DNA from: Chromera velia
Lineage: Eukaryota > Sar > Chromeraceae
Length of the DNA stretch: 26,322 nucleotides
Direction: 5' to 3'
Assembly (NCBI GenBank): GCA_018398765.1
Contig: JAHBMJ010000874.1
Coordinates: forward strand, 1 to 26,322
Below, one piece after another: positions 1 to 8,417 of the stretch; position 1 is the stretch's first letter, and each line of letters opens with the position of its first letter. The notes beneath the pieces were generated by a model. The model was not told where the DNA came from and searched no databases. It saw nothing but the letters and a program-made list of their open reading frames with translations. Position numbers and translations under genes: made by a program.

Positions 1-204
1 TTGTCTATAGGTACGTCAGGGTGGTATACGCCCATTTGGTCACAATTCAAGGGCCAGGGCATATATAGACATGGCCGACCATATGGCCGACTATATAGAC
101 ATAGCCGCATGTGCGCGCGCAAGGTGCATGGCTCCCAGTTAGTAGAGTTTTGTAAGTGCCCTCCAGCTATATACGCTTTAATTCGGGTGCGGGGGGACAG
201 ATAG
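1..204 (+). other. Unrecognised open stretch before the retroelement relic
   Basis: This stretch is open on the plus strand and ends in TAG at 202-204, in the same frame as the retroelement relic that follows. The translation has no motif I recognise. Around 60-115 there are short near-repeats (ATATAGACAT, GGCCGAC, ATATGGCCGACT), which suggests non-coding or decayed DNA. It may be the upstream part of the same retroelement ORF, damaged beyond recognition. Confidence 0.25.
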
Positions 205-792
205 GGTAGCTGGAAGGCACGATCAGCTAGCACGATCAGAGACCGCCTCATCCCCGCCCTGATGAAAGGACGACGGAACGGAGGGCCCCCCACCCAGCAT
301 GACGTGTGGCTGAGAGACATTGCCACCCTCCCGGTCCGACTGCTAGGTCTAGGCATCCCCAAACCCACCGAAACAGCAGACAGGGACTACAAGGCCTCAG
401 CCGCAGCCAGTGAAGCGATCATAGAGGCCATCCTTCGCGAAGAGGACATAGATGCAGACAAGCACGTAAAGAGGGGGCAGAAGGCGAGGGCAACCCACAA
501 AGAAGCAGTAAAAGAAGCAGTAGAGAAGGAGTGGGAGAGGTTAGGTAGCCAGTCAGGGCAGGCAGCTAGTGAGGACCAGTGTGAGGAAGTCAGGCAGTCA
601 AAAGAAAAAAGACAGTCAGGATGGTTGACGGCCACCCCCCTGAAGGAACACAGAATGAATCTCAGCCCAGACGAATTCCGGGATGCGATGACAATCTGAT
701 ATCAGGGGACGGTAGGGGGTGAGAAGAGCAGATGTGAGGGATGTTGGGGAAGGTGGAGTCTGCAACACGCCCTTAACTGCCCAGTAGGGGGA
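205..792 (+). pseudogene. Retroelement ORF relic, left part (post-reverse-transcriptase region)
   Basis: The frame that includes 262-699 matches, from memory of the family, the region after the reverse transcriptase domain in a group of retroelement ORFs found in many animals and protists. Visible landmarks in order are an IRDRLIPAL-like segment at 232-261, LPVRLLGLGIPKPT at 322-363, a Glu/Lys-rich helical stretch at 400-600, GWLTATPL at 619-642 and EFRDAM at 673-690. The frame meets TGA at 697-699, exactly where relatives have an Arg of an (L)RYG motif. Beyond it the same frame continues with a CEGC...LQHALNC segment (739-780), which looks like the Cys/His pattern of the family, and then reaches the DNA-element insertion. 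The catalytic RT domain itself would lie upstream and is not in the window. This is a dead fragment. Confidence 0.7.
785..792 (+). repeat. Left copy of 8-bp target site duplication
   Basis: TAGGGGGA directly precedes the left inverted repeat of the inserted element and recurs perfectly at 3575-3582 directly after the right inverted repeat. An 8-bp duplication is typical of hAT, P, Merlin and some other cut-and-paste superfamilies (established knowledge); it does not decide between them. Confidence 0.85.
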
Positions 793-815
793 TACCCCTA
801 AGAAGGCTTCCTATG
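793..815 (+). repeat. Left terminal inverted repeat
   Basis: 23 bp starting TACCCCT and ending CTTCCTATG. It pairs with 3552-3574 with two mismatches, at positions 7 (T versus C) and 14 (G versus C). Lower similarity may extend further inward, to a CCTATGG on the right arm. Confidence 0.85.
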
Positions 816-835
816 GTTGATCCGGAGCAGCCGTC

Positions 836-1046
836 AAAGCCCGGATGCCTTCGCTACCAAAGCCCGACCGCGCCGAAGGCACGGGTCTGTCAAAGCCCGA
901 CCGTGCCGAAGACGCGGGTCTGTCAAAGCCCAACCGCGCCGAAGGCGTGGGCCTGCCAAAGCCCGACCACTCCAAAGGTACAGGCCTGTCAAAGCCCGAC
1001 CACACCGAAGGCGCGGGCCTACCAAAGCCCGACCGTACCGCCCCAA
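836..1046. repeat. 33-bp subterminal tandem repeat, about six copies
   Basis: Units starting CAAAGCCC(G/A)ACC begin at 858, 891, 924, 957, 990 and 1023, an exact 33-bp period. A partial or diverged unit starts at 836. The unit has a conserved core with a CCGAAGGCGCGGG-like centre. Because 33 is a multiple of three, every frame on both strands stays open; the resulting proline/arginine-rich ORFs are artefacts of the repeat. Subterminal repeats of this sort often serve as transposase binding sites in DNA transposons (family knowledge); that role here is inferred. Confidence 0.8.
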
Positions 1047-1201
1047 AGCCTATATGTGGCTTTTGCAGTTATACGTATTAGTGCATGCATGCACAAAGGT
1101 GCAAAAGCTGTCTGAAAAACATCTTGGTCTTCTGGCTTGTTACTGTATGTCGGTCCGCTATGGTTAGCACCTACCTTTAGGCTGGCGAATTCGATCTGAC
1201 C

Positions 1202-3234
1202 ATGTCTGTGTACTTTTCGTTTCCCAAAATATGCAGCCTGCCTTTTGACACTCGTTTGTGAATCGCTGTGTTAGACTTCCTTGAAGATGCGGCCCTTGCG
1301 GAGTCAGTTTCAGAGTTCTTTCTGAAGACGTTGGGGGTGGAATACACAGTCTGAGAGCACATTGAGAAGTACTTTGAACCCCAAAAGGAATTTAAAGCTC
1401 TGAAGCTTCAACATGTTCAACAGGCCGACGAATTGAAGACTTTTCTTTTGAAGCGGCTTAGAAGGGGCTCACGGAAGGCGGAACCTCTGCAAAAGGCGCC
1501 CCCAGTGTAGGAGGCTGACACGCAGTCTCAGAAACGGACTGCTCCCCCCTCTGCGTGAGAGAAGAGTCCTCCTAAGCCTTCTGGAGCATCGCGGGGATTG
1601 ATGGCCAACTGGATGGGTCCGTTTCTTTTTTATTGGCTAACTCAATCGTTCTGCATGCATGCATGTCAAAAAACTGCATCCGTGGTCAGTGTTCTCAACT
1701 TTTCTTCACGCACTGTCTCGGACTGCATAACTGTAGATCTGACTCTTCTATTACCTTTGTCTCTTTTGTCTTGTTTGCAGCGTAGGGAGCCCCAAAAAAG
1801 CCGAAGCCCGACAAGCCCAACAAACCTAACAAGCCCCTCATCTTCTCGAACAAACCAGGAAGCTCTAAGGAGACGGCGGAAAGGCCGATCAGAAATCGGT
1901 CGGATGTTGCTGTCCTCATATAGAGGGCTGAGTCAGACCTAACAGATGACAAGAAGGTGGACTGCCTTGTGAAGTGCTTGAAGGAGAAGAAGGATATGAA
2001 ACTTATCTAAGCGTGGTTCACCAATTTGCTTGAGGTGTTTAGGGATGATGGAAGGCACCTTGCAACGATTACAAAAGCTGCAGTGAATAAAGTTATGCCA
2101 ACAACATCGAAAGACATGGCGGCAGCAGGCCGTCATCGTTTTTGTAGCTCGACCAGACAGGCAGCGATTCACCGAGATGATGCATCCCGAAAGGGATACT
2201 GGAAGGGCGATGTGTATCAGCTTCTCCGTTTCACTTTTGATGGGGAGCCTTTAAGAGAGGAAGGCAGATCTGACAGAGTGCTTCCTTCTTTTGAGCAAGC
2301 CACCGTATCTTGTGTGTTTGTGTATACTGAACAACTCACGTTTTATGCAAATAAATCAATAGGGAAGTACTTTGTATATTAGTCATTTGTAAAGGAGGAT
2401 GTTGACCGTGCCTATGCAGTTGTATCGATTTTTTTTGACCTTAGGGGAGGGAAGAGTCTTCTTCTCTAACTTTCTTCAAACTCTTTTGTACCTTTTGATT
2501 CCTCTGTGTGACATTGGCTGCCGTGTCTTGTTCAATGAAGAAGGTCGATGTTACACAGTACTGGCCTTGAGAGAGATGCAGGTGGGGAGGGCATGAAAAT
2601 TCATTCTTTCCCTCTTTCACTTTACTTTCAAACATTGAAAATTTGGAGAGAGCTGACAGCCAGACAAAAGGAAAACGTTCGGAGACAGGGGCTGCAGGCT
2701 CTCACAAAAAGAGAGATGAAGAAGGAGCTAAAAGTAAGATGTCTTTCTGCTCATGCAGGTGGAGGGTTGAGCGAGGTTCGAAGGGCTCTAGCCTTTGAAG
2801 TTTTCAATGAAACCAGAGAATTATGGGCCCTGACGACAGAGCATGAGCCCTTCAAGTCGAAAATTGGTACACCAGCGCACACAATCGTTTGCGCCAGTGC
2901 ACCTCCTGCTGCAGCTTCTAATTCATCTGCTGAATCTGTAACTGGGGATGTTAGCCAATTGATTGAAGAAGCTGTGGAGGTGGAGGTTCGATGGCATGAA
3001 AGGTGTCAAGCAAGAGGACAAAGAGTACAAGCAAAAGGAAAAGCGAAAGCAAAAGCAAAGGCTAAGGCAAAAAGTAAGGCGAAAGCAAAGGCTACTTAAA
3101 GTTTGTTTGCCCGGGCGACAAGTGAATATAGTGGTAGCGAAGGAGGGGGGGCTACAGAGTCTAATAATGATGACGATGACTATCGCCCTTAGGCTACTGC
3201 ACGCAGAGTCCGTAGATCTAGAATTCCTAAATGA
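1202..3234 (+). pseudogene. Decayed intron-containing gene carried inside the DNA transposon
   Basis: Coherent protein-like segments with interrupting stops run along the element. Segment A starts at ATG 1202 and reads to about 1600, with stops TGA 1259, TGA 1352, TAG 1508 and TGA 1556; it contains LDFLEDAALAESVSEFFL and, further on, a basic FLLKRLRRGSRK stretch. A pyrimidine-rich stretch ending in TTTGCAG at 1780 looks like an intron end. Segment B (about 1786-2450) starts with a lysine/proline-rich KPKPDKPNKPNKP run, then AWFTNLLEVFRDDGRHL and YTEQLTFYANKSIGKYF, with stops at 1921, 2008 and 2380. Segment C (about 2500-2590) contains CDIGCRVLFNEEGR. Segment D (2640-3234) ends in a long Lys/Ala tail, stops at 3097 and 3190, an acidic run and an Arg-rich end. 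I do not recognise the protein. It could be the element's own decayed protein or a captured host gene. The nine in-frame stops make it non-functional. Confidence 0.5.
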
Positions 3235-3420
3235 AGACTGACTAAGACTAACAGATTCAAACTAATTAAAATCGATATTTTTTTGTTGTTGTTATTTTAA
3301 ATCTTTAAGTTGATTATAGCAGATACTATAAGAGAGTATTAAAATATTTTAAAACAAGGTTAAACTAGATTAAATTAGGTTATAATATTTTTTAAGCTAC
3401 AATGGACTGGAGGTATGTTC

Positions 3421-3498
3421 CATACTAGAAAGAATTAGCTTTCTGTCGCCAGAACCTTGATGATGTTGCATACTAGAAAGAATAAACTTTCTATTGTC
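3421..3498. repeat. Duplicated hairpin motif near the right end of the transposon
   Basis: CATACTAGAAAGAAT starts at 3421 and again at 3469 (48-bp spacing). Each copy continues into (T/A)A(G/A)CTTTCT, so AGAAAG and CTTTCT form a small inverted repeat around a short loop. Directly after it, CAAAGCCC occurs twice (3498-3527), echoing the 33-bp satellite of the left end in the same orientation. Confidence 0.6.
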
Positions 3499-3551
3499 AA
3501 AGCCCTGGCGCCTTCGCCAAAGCCCGGAGTTTGATTGACAGACCATAGGGT

Positions 3552-3574
3552 CATAGGAAGGCTTCTTGGGGGTA
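3552..3574 (-). repeat. Right terminal inverted repeat
   Basis: Read on the minus strand it begins TACCCCCAAGAAGCC and continues TTCCTATG, matching 793-815 at 21 of 23 positions. It is followed directly by the second target duplication at 3575. Confidence 0.85.
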
Positions 3575-3582
3575 TAGGGGGA
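3575..3582 (+). repeat. Right copy of 8-bp target site duplication
   Basis: TAGGGGGA, identical to 785-792. The retroelement reading frame resumes through it (GGG GGA CTG GCC). Confidence 0.85.
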
Positions 3583-4155
3583 CTGGCCACGCTGCAACAT
3601 GACGAAGTCAACCGTACATGGGTGACTCAGAGTCTAGCAGCGGAAGCATACCCCGTAGGAGCGGTTCACGCAAAGGAGCCGATCATTAAGGAGGAAAGGG
3701 AGGTGCAAAGATGTCCGGCACTAAGGGGGGACTTCCAAGTCCAGGGGGTCTATGCTCCACAGAGGCTGGCAATTTTTAATATCAGGGTGATAAACCCACA
3801 CGCCGCCTTGAGGGAGAAGGTGACCTGGACTCAAGCCATCAAAGTAGCAGCAGAAGAAAAAAAGAGGAAACATGGGCAGGCAAGTGCAGACAGAGGGTGC
3901 GACTTTATCCCACTCGTGAGTGCGGTCGATGGGACGATGGAGGGGGAGGCTAAGATGTTCTTGAAGAGGGTGGCAGAGTGATTGAGTCAGAAATGGGGGC
4001 AACACGTAAGTAAGACGTGCGGCCAGATCTGAGCCTGACTGTTGATTGCCCACCTAAAAGCGGTAAGCGCGTACATTCGGGGAATCAGAGGAGTGCAGGG
4101 GGAGGGCTGGGAGGAAGGAGGAGTAGGCAGTGCGCTGGTCATACCTGAGAAATAG
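3575..4155 (+). pseudogene. Retroelement ORF relic, right part
   Basis: This continues the frame of the relic ending at 792. Landmarks shared with the family are a GG(L)AT(L)QHDEVNRTW segment (3577-3620), the conserved [14 protein letters not shown] at 3763-3804, an EEKKRKHGQ stretch around 3855-3880, [16 protein letters not shown] at about 3903-3953, FLKRVAE at 3958-3978, then LSQKWGQHVSK and AYIRGIRG up to about 4092. The frame is broken by TGA at 3979, 4030 and 4036 and ends in TAG at 4153. A region of 20-30 residues before the INPHA motif appears shortened compared with relatives as I recall them. Together with the left part it forms roughly the last third of a reverse-transcriptase ORF. 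It is inactive. Confidence 0.7.
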
Positions 4156-5339
4156 GAAGTACTTAGCAAATGCCGAAGAAGGCATTCGGATGGAAGAGCG
4201 TCAAGTATAAGGTCGCATGAGAGAGAGAGCTAGCAGTGAGAGCAGTAACCAGGACAGAAGGAAGAGACAAAAGACGCATAGGCCAGATGCTAGGAACAAA
4301 CTTTAAGTCAATGCCCCCCCTAAGGTTCAGCTTTCTATTTATCTAGGCCCTGTACTACATAAAAAAAAATAAAAGATCGGATTTTTTTTTTATGGATTTG
4401 TTTTTTATTTATTATGATAATCAACAGGCAAACAACTGCATGTTGTTCAAGTGTTGCAAAAGTGTTGTATAGAATGTTAAAATTGTGTAAAAATACTTAA
4501 AAACCATATATGTTACCATATGTGTTTTGGCTGATATTAACTTGATAAATAAAAAAAGAAAAAAAAGATCGGAAACTTTCTTTTTTTCTTCTTCTTCTTT
4601 TTTTTTTTATGGAGTGCAGGACCTAGCTATTTATACCTTCATAATAGAGCTAGTAATAGAGTAATAATAAAAAATGATTTGTGAGCAAAACTAGGTATGA
4701 TATGTAAAGTTTTAAAATAAAATAAATTTTAAAGTCTGGCTAGAAGTTTGGTTTCAGTCTGTAGACTCTAAAATTTTTTTGAATCTAAATTATAACTTTT
4801 GAAACGCATCTTGAAATTTTTTTGTCATATGCCTTGAAAAATGTTTTAAAAGGGTAAACAATCATAAACAACAAATTAATATATTGAAACTTTTTATTCT
4901 TAAAGTTTTTAAACAAAAAAAGTTTTAAAGTCTGTGGTCAGACTTTACTATAAGAATAACTTTACACATCACACCTAGGTCCTAGGAGTAAAACAGTCTA
5001 TAAAAAACAATGAACCTTATTACAACGTATGATGATGATGATGTATGAGGTTAAAGCCGGTGACCGTATATATATAGGCTCTAGCTGGCCATCCTAGTAT
5101 TTCCTGCATATAGATTCAATCCTTCGACCTAGGCCCCACTGGGGCATTGCATAATCATGATTGATGGGCTTGAAGAAGACAAAACCTGCATACATGCAAA
5201 AGACCACCCCCTCAGCGGTATACTGGCAATTCCGTCTGAGTTAACTGTTACCGTGTCGTGCAATGTATTCAAGTTGTTACTTAGTTTGTTACATTTTTTG
5301 AAAAAAGACTTATTACTCACTGATACTCACTGAGCCACC
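4156..5339. other. AT-rich stretch without genes, possible retroelement 3' tail
   Basis: From about 4320 to 5050 the sequence turns strongly A+T rich, with A and T homopolymers and two similar patches, each with AAAAGATCGGA (about 4371 and 4564). A palindrome CCTAGGTCCTAGG lies at about 4974-4986, and an (ATG)n run at about 5029-5043. No frame looks coding. Position directly after the relic ORF fits a 3' untranslated region of a non-LTR element ending in a short simple repeat; this is inference. Confidence 0.4.
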
Positions 5340-5432
5340 ATGCAGAACTTAGCAGCAGAAGCCACAGTTGCCATAGCAAACATGCAGGCGCAAACTAAAA
5401 GAATAATGCGCGCTGGCAATGCCTGGCAGTAA
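5340..5432 (+). CDS. Possible 30-codon ORF or first exon
   Basis: ATG at 5340 sits in a favourable context (GCCACCATG) and opens a 30-codon frame ending in TAA at 5430. The translation is an Ala/Gln-rich amphipathic helix candidate (MQNLAAEATVAIANMQ, then QTKRIMRAG). A donor-like GTAAAG at 5429 would instead make 5340-5428 a first exon. No matching downstream exon could be found in the repeat-rich DNA that follows. It may be chance. Confidence 0.13.
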   Translation: MQNLAAEATVAIANMQAQTKRIMRAGNAWQ

Positions 5433-5582
5433 AGTGTGAAAGGCACTCACCACAAAGCATCAAAGGAATCGTGAACAATGAACCACATGATGAACACACC
5501 GCTTCACTGCTCGAAATCTCCTACTTTTTCTTCCTCCCACATTCACGCGGTTCCCCCTCCCGGGCTCTTCTGTCCTCCATTC

Positions 5583-5601
5583 CACACACACTCACACACA
5601 T

Positions 5602-5637
<36 letters not shown>

Positions 5638-5664
5638 AGAGACAGAGAGACAGAGAGAGAAAGA
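5583..5664. repeat. (CA)n/(GA)n compound microsatellite
   Basis: Alternating CA from about 5583, pure at 5603-5634, passes directly into GAGAGACAGA-type repeats up to about 5664. It explains the His/Thr-rich and Val/Cys-rich frames over it. Confidence 0.9.
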
Positions 5665-6758
5665 GCCAACCATCTGGGGTCTGGCGCAGATCCACATTGG
5701 ATGCAGCACAGCTTGGATTGACCCATCACTGCCGCCCGCTACGGTGACTTACCGACATCTCTCGATTAACCTCCCTCCATCAGTATGCATGGCTCTAGAT
5801 GGATGGATGGATGGATGCGCATGCCTCCTTGTTCCTTCCTTTCATGCAGCAAGCAAGCCAACCAGCGGACCAACGAATCTGCCAACCGACCGTAATGAAA
5901 GACAGAAAGACAGATAGATTTCAGGACTGCCGAGCCATTTGCGCACCTCTTCCTCTCAACACCCCCGCCTTCAGACGACACCAGCGGGGGAAGGAATTCT
6001 GCTGCTGGCATGCCTCAATAAATAGGTACTCACGCCATGCATGCATGCACCACCAGATAATACTTGCACGTGCACTCTCGGACCCCACGCAGGACAGACA
6101 ACATACTTTCAGAGATTGAGACAGACATCCATGGCTTCTTCTCTCCAAGAAGGAAGACAGACAGACAGACAACCCTTTCAAAACGAAGGCAGGGAAGGAA
6201 GGTATGCCGGCAGCTAGGGGAGGGACGTGAAGCAGAATAGAGGAGGCAAGAATTCACATAAGTCGAAAATCAAGCCTGGATGACCTACATCCTTCTATCA
6301 TGCAGACAGCTGGTCAGATCCATTATTCTGAAAGCAAGGATCTATCTGTCCGATTCCTTCCTTCCTTCCTTCCTTCCGTATACATAATGCAGGCAGCTAG
6401 GAAGGCAGGAAGGTTCCTCCTCCTATGCAGGTCATGAGAGATCGGTCGATCATTGGGACATTCAACTGAGTCCTCTCAGTGCATACCCGTCTTCTTGCGT
6501 GTCTGCTGGAAGAAGGGAGACTGCATGCCACCGTCCGTCCACCCAAAACCCAAAGGATAAGAAGACAGAGAGGCTTCACGTTGCATGCAGCCCGATCTCA
6601 CCGACCACTCTGTGACGCAAAGAGAAAAAAAAAGAACGGAAATCCATCCTCCTCAGGGATTAAAAAAAATGATGTCTGCCTGAAGGGACTCTCAGGCATT
6701 CATCACTACAGCCACATCTCACTTCGCTTGCTGGAAGGAAGTCAGCATATTTGCTAAC

Positions 6759-6842
6759 ATGGCTCCGAGAAAAACATAAAAGCTCCCCCCCCTCTTTCTT
6801 ATGGCTCCGAGAAAAACATAAAAGCACCGCCCCTCTCTCTGT
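6759..6842. repeat. Two-copy 42-bp tandem duplication
   Basis: ATGGCTCCGAGAAAAACATA starts at 6759 and again at 6801. The first 25 bases of the two units are identical; they differ mainly in the pyrimidine run that ends each unit. Confidence 0.85.
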
Positions 6843-7031
6843 TCGCTTGCTCTCCCATTTACGCACTCACTCCGGCCAGTGCGGGGCGAAAGAAGAGAAG
6901 AAAGAGGCTCGATCAAACAAACTGCTCAGGCTCTCTTCCTTCTTTCATGAAAAGAAACGTGCGGCTAGACTCCTCCCTTCTGTTTTTCCTCTATGCATGA
7001 TTACCTCCTCGCTCAATCAATCCCTTGGAAG

Positions 7032-7233
7032 CTGTCCTCACTCACGTCGCCTTCATGGAGGTGGACGCCCTCCACATGTCCCTTCCTCGTGTAAGTCAAA
7101 ATGTTGTGAGCGACAGGGGTGTCATCCCGTCCCCCCCCCTGTTTGTGTTAAAGGACTACCAGTGCAGGTTTTGAAGGACGCACAGTCTGTCCGGCTCCTT
7201 CGGCGGAAGGAAATCCAACAACCGAATGAATGA
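7032..7233 (+). CDS. Candidate exon pair, unrecognised
   Basis: A frame over 7032-7090 reads VLTHVAFMEVDALHMSLPR and ends exactly at a strong donor, GTAAGT (7091). An acceptor after a C/T-rich stretch (TGCAG at 7163-7167) opens an in-phase frame at 7168 that reads VLKDAQSVRLLRRKEIQQ and stops at TGA 7231. The joined piece is not low complexity and looks helical. The upstream exon start is uncertain: an AG at 7030-7031, or ATG at 7055 for a very short product. No family recognised, and chance is a real alternative. Confidence 0.2.
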
Positions 7234-8382
7234 ATGCAACGGCCGGCCGAAGCGAGAAGAGAACAACAACACCCAGACGTCTTCTCTGCATGTCAACGCT
7301 GAGCCGAGACAACAAAAAAGAATCGAATGCCTCTGCTTCCTCCTTCTCCCCTCATGAAGAACAGAAGAACTGTTCTGCTTCCTTCAAAGATTTCTTTCAC
7401 AGGCCCAGAGAGAGAGAGGGGGGGAAACAAACATATTTATTTCTGCATGTCCCGGCCGCATGGATCCATCGATCGATGGATTGATCCTTCCTTCCTTCCT
7501 TTCTCCCTCCCTTCCTTCCACCCCCTTAATCCCCTCTAGAGCCCTCTCCCAGCAGATCAGGTGAACAGATGAATGAATGAAATCAATACACGAACTTGAC
7601 AGGGAAGGCGAACGCCAACGAGTAGAGGATACATAGGAGCACACAACGACCGTCTCGGCCCGTCCGTCGGTGCGCTTGCTTGGGTCGATCAAGAACTTCA
7701 AGCCCGGTGCTCTCTTTCTTTCGTTCTTTCCGGCTGTCTTTCTGTCTGTTTTCCTTTCCTTTCTTCTGGTCGATCATTCATTCACTCATTTACTCACTTA
7801 AAATTTGTGTCTGGGCACGAACGAACAAAGCTGTATCGGCACGTCGTTCCTTTTCTTTCCTTTCCTTTCCAAGGCCGCATCATTCATGTATGATGCGCCA
7901 ATCGTTTTACGCACATGCAGACGTCTGACATTTCAGCGCAGTCGGTTACTCTGCATGATTTCAACCGCAACGGCAGCTTTGCATTTCAAATAGAAACGAA
8001 GGAATGCTGTAAAGCAGACAAGGCAGACAAGAAGGGGAAAGCAAGGCAAATCCACAACAAGGAAGCACGTGGGGGGAGGGAGGGAGGCAGGAAGAGAATG
8101 ACAGACGACAACTCATCTCTCCGTTCTGCTGTGGAATCAATCCTTTCCGTCTCTCTTTCTTCCTCTTCTGCTCTCTTTTTTTGTCTGACTGTGTGCGCGT
8201 GTGCATGTGTGTGCGTGGGCGCATGTGTGCGTAGACGCTAGTGTCTGTCTGGTGACACCTTCTCGTCCTTCGGCTATCTTTCCGTCCCCTTTTTCTGCGT
8301 TTCGCTCCTCTGAGTACCTCCCCCACGGAGTTTTTCTCCCTTCTCTTTTGCTGCTCGTCGGTCAACGTGCAAGAATTTATAT

Positions 8383-8417
8383 GCAGGCAGTCAGGCAGGC
8401 AGGCAGGCAGGCAGGGA
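8383..8417. repeat. (GGCA)n microsatellite
   Basis: CAGGCAGT followed by at least five GGCA units. The same unit reappears at 17929-17952 and within the terminal satellite after 25870. Confidence 0.85.

Larger units (their letters stand above)
793..3574. mobile_element. DNA transposon (non-autonomous or decayed), 2,782 bp, inserted in the retroelement relic
   Basis: The element begins TACCCCTAAGAAGG and ends, on the opposite strand, with TACCCCCAAGAAGC. The terminal inverted repeats (793-815 and 3552-3574) match at 21 of 23 positions. It is flanked by a perfect 8-bp duplication, TAGGGGGA. Deleting the element plus one duplication joins the retroelement frames at ...PVGG and LATLQHDE without a shift, which is independent proof of the boundaries. 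Inside are a 33-bp satellite next to the left end, a decayed multi-exon gene (1202-3234), an AT-rich stretch (3250-3410) and a duplicated hairpin motif near the right end. I find no recognisable transposase (no clear DDE/DDD context, no hAT dimerisation motif), so it is either non-autonomous or its transposase has decayed. The 8-bp duplication allows hAT, P, Merlin or KDZ-type elements; the TACCCC terminus fits none that I can name with confidence. Confidence 0.85.
5433..7031. other. Repeat-rich non-coding DNA
   Basis: This stretch holds (CA)n followed by (GA)n at 5583-5664, GATG repeats near 5798-5816, CTTC repeats near 6355-6377, overlapping TGCATGCA words at 6038-6049 and a 42-bp tandem duplication at 6759-6842. 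The open frames here are made by repeats or are short and strand-symmetric. I see no gene. Confidence 0.5.

Noticed and set aside
811-1167. Several overlapping Pro/Arg-rich frames with an 11-residue period
   Set aside because: They follow from the 33-bp tandem repeat and exist on both strands; the period is a multiple of three.
7583-7777. Minus-strand frame ending in a hydrophobic LLCILYSLAFAFPVKFVY stretch
   Set aside because: A second minus-strand frame is equally open over the same bases, and no splice or start context supports either.
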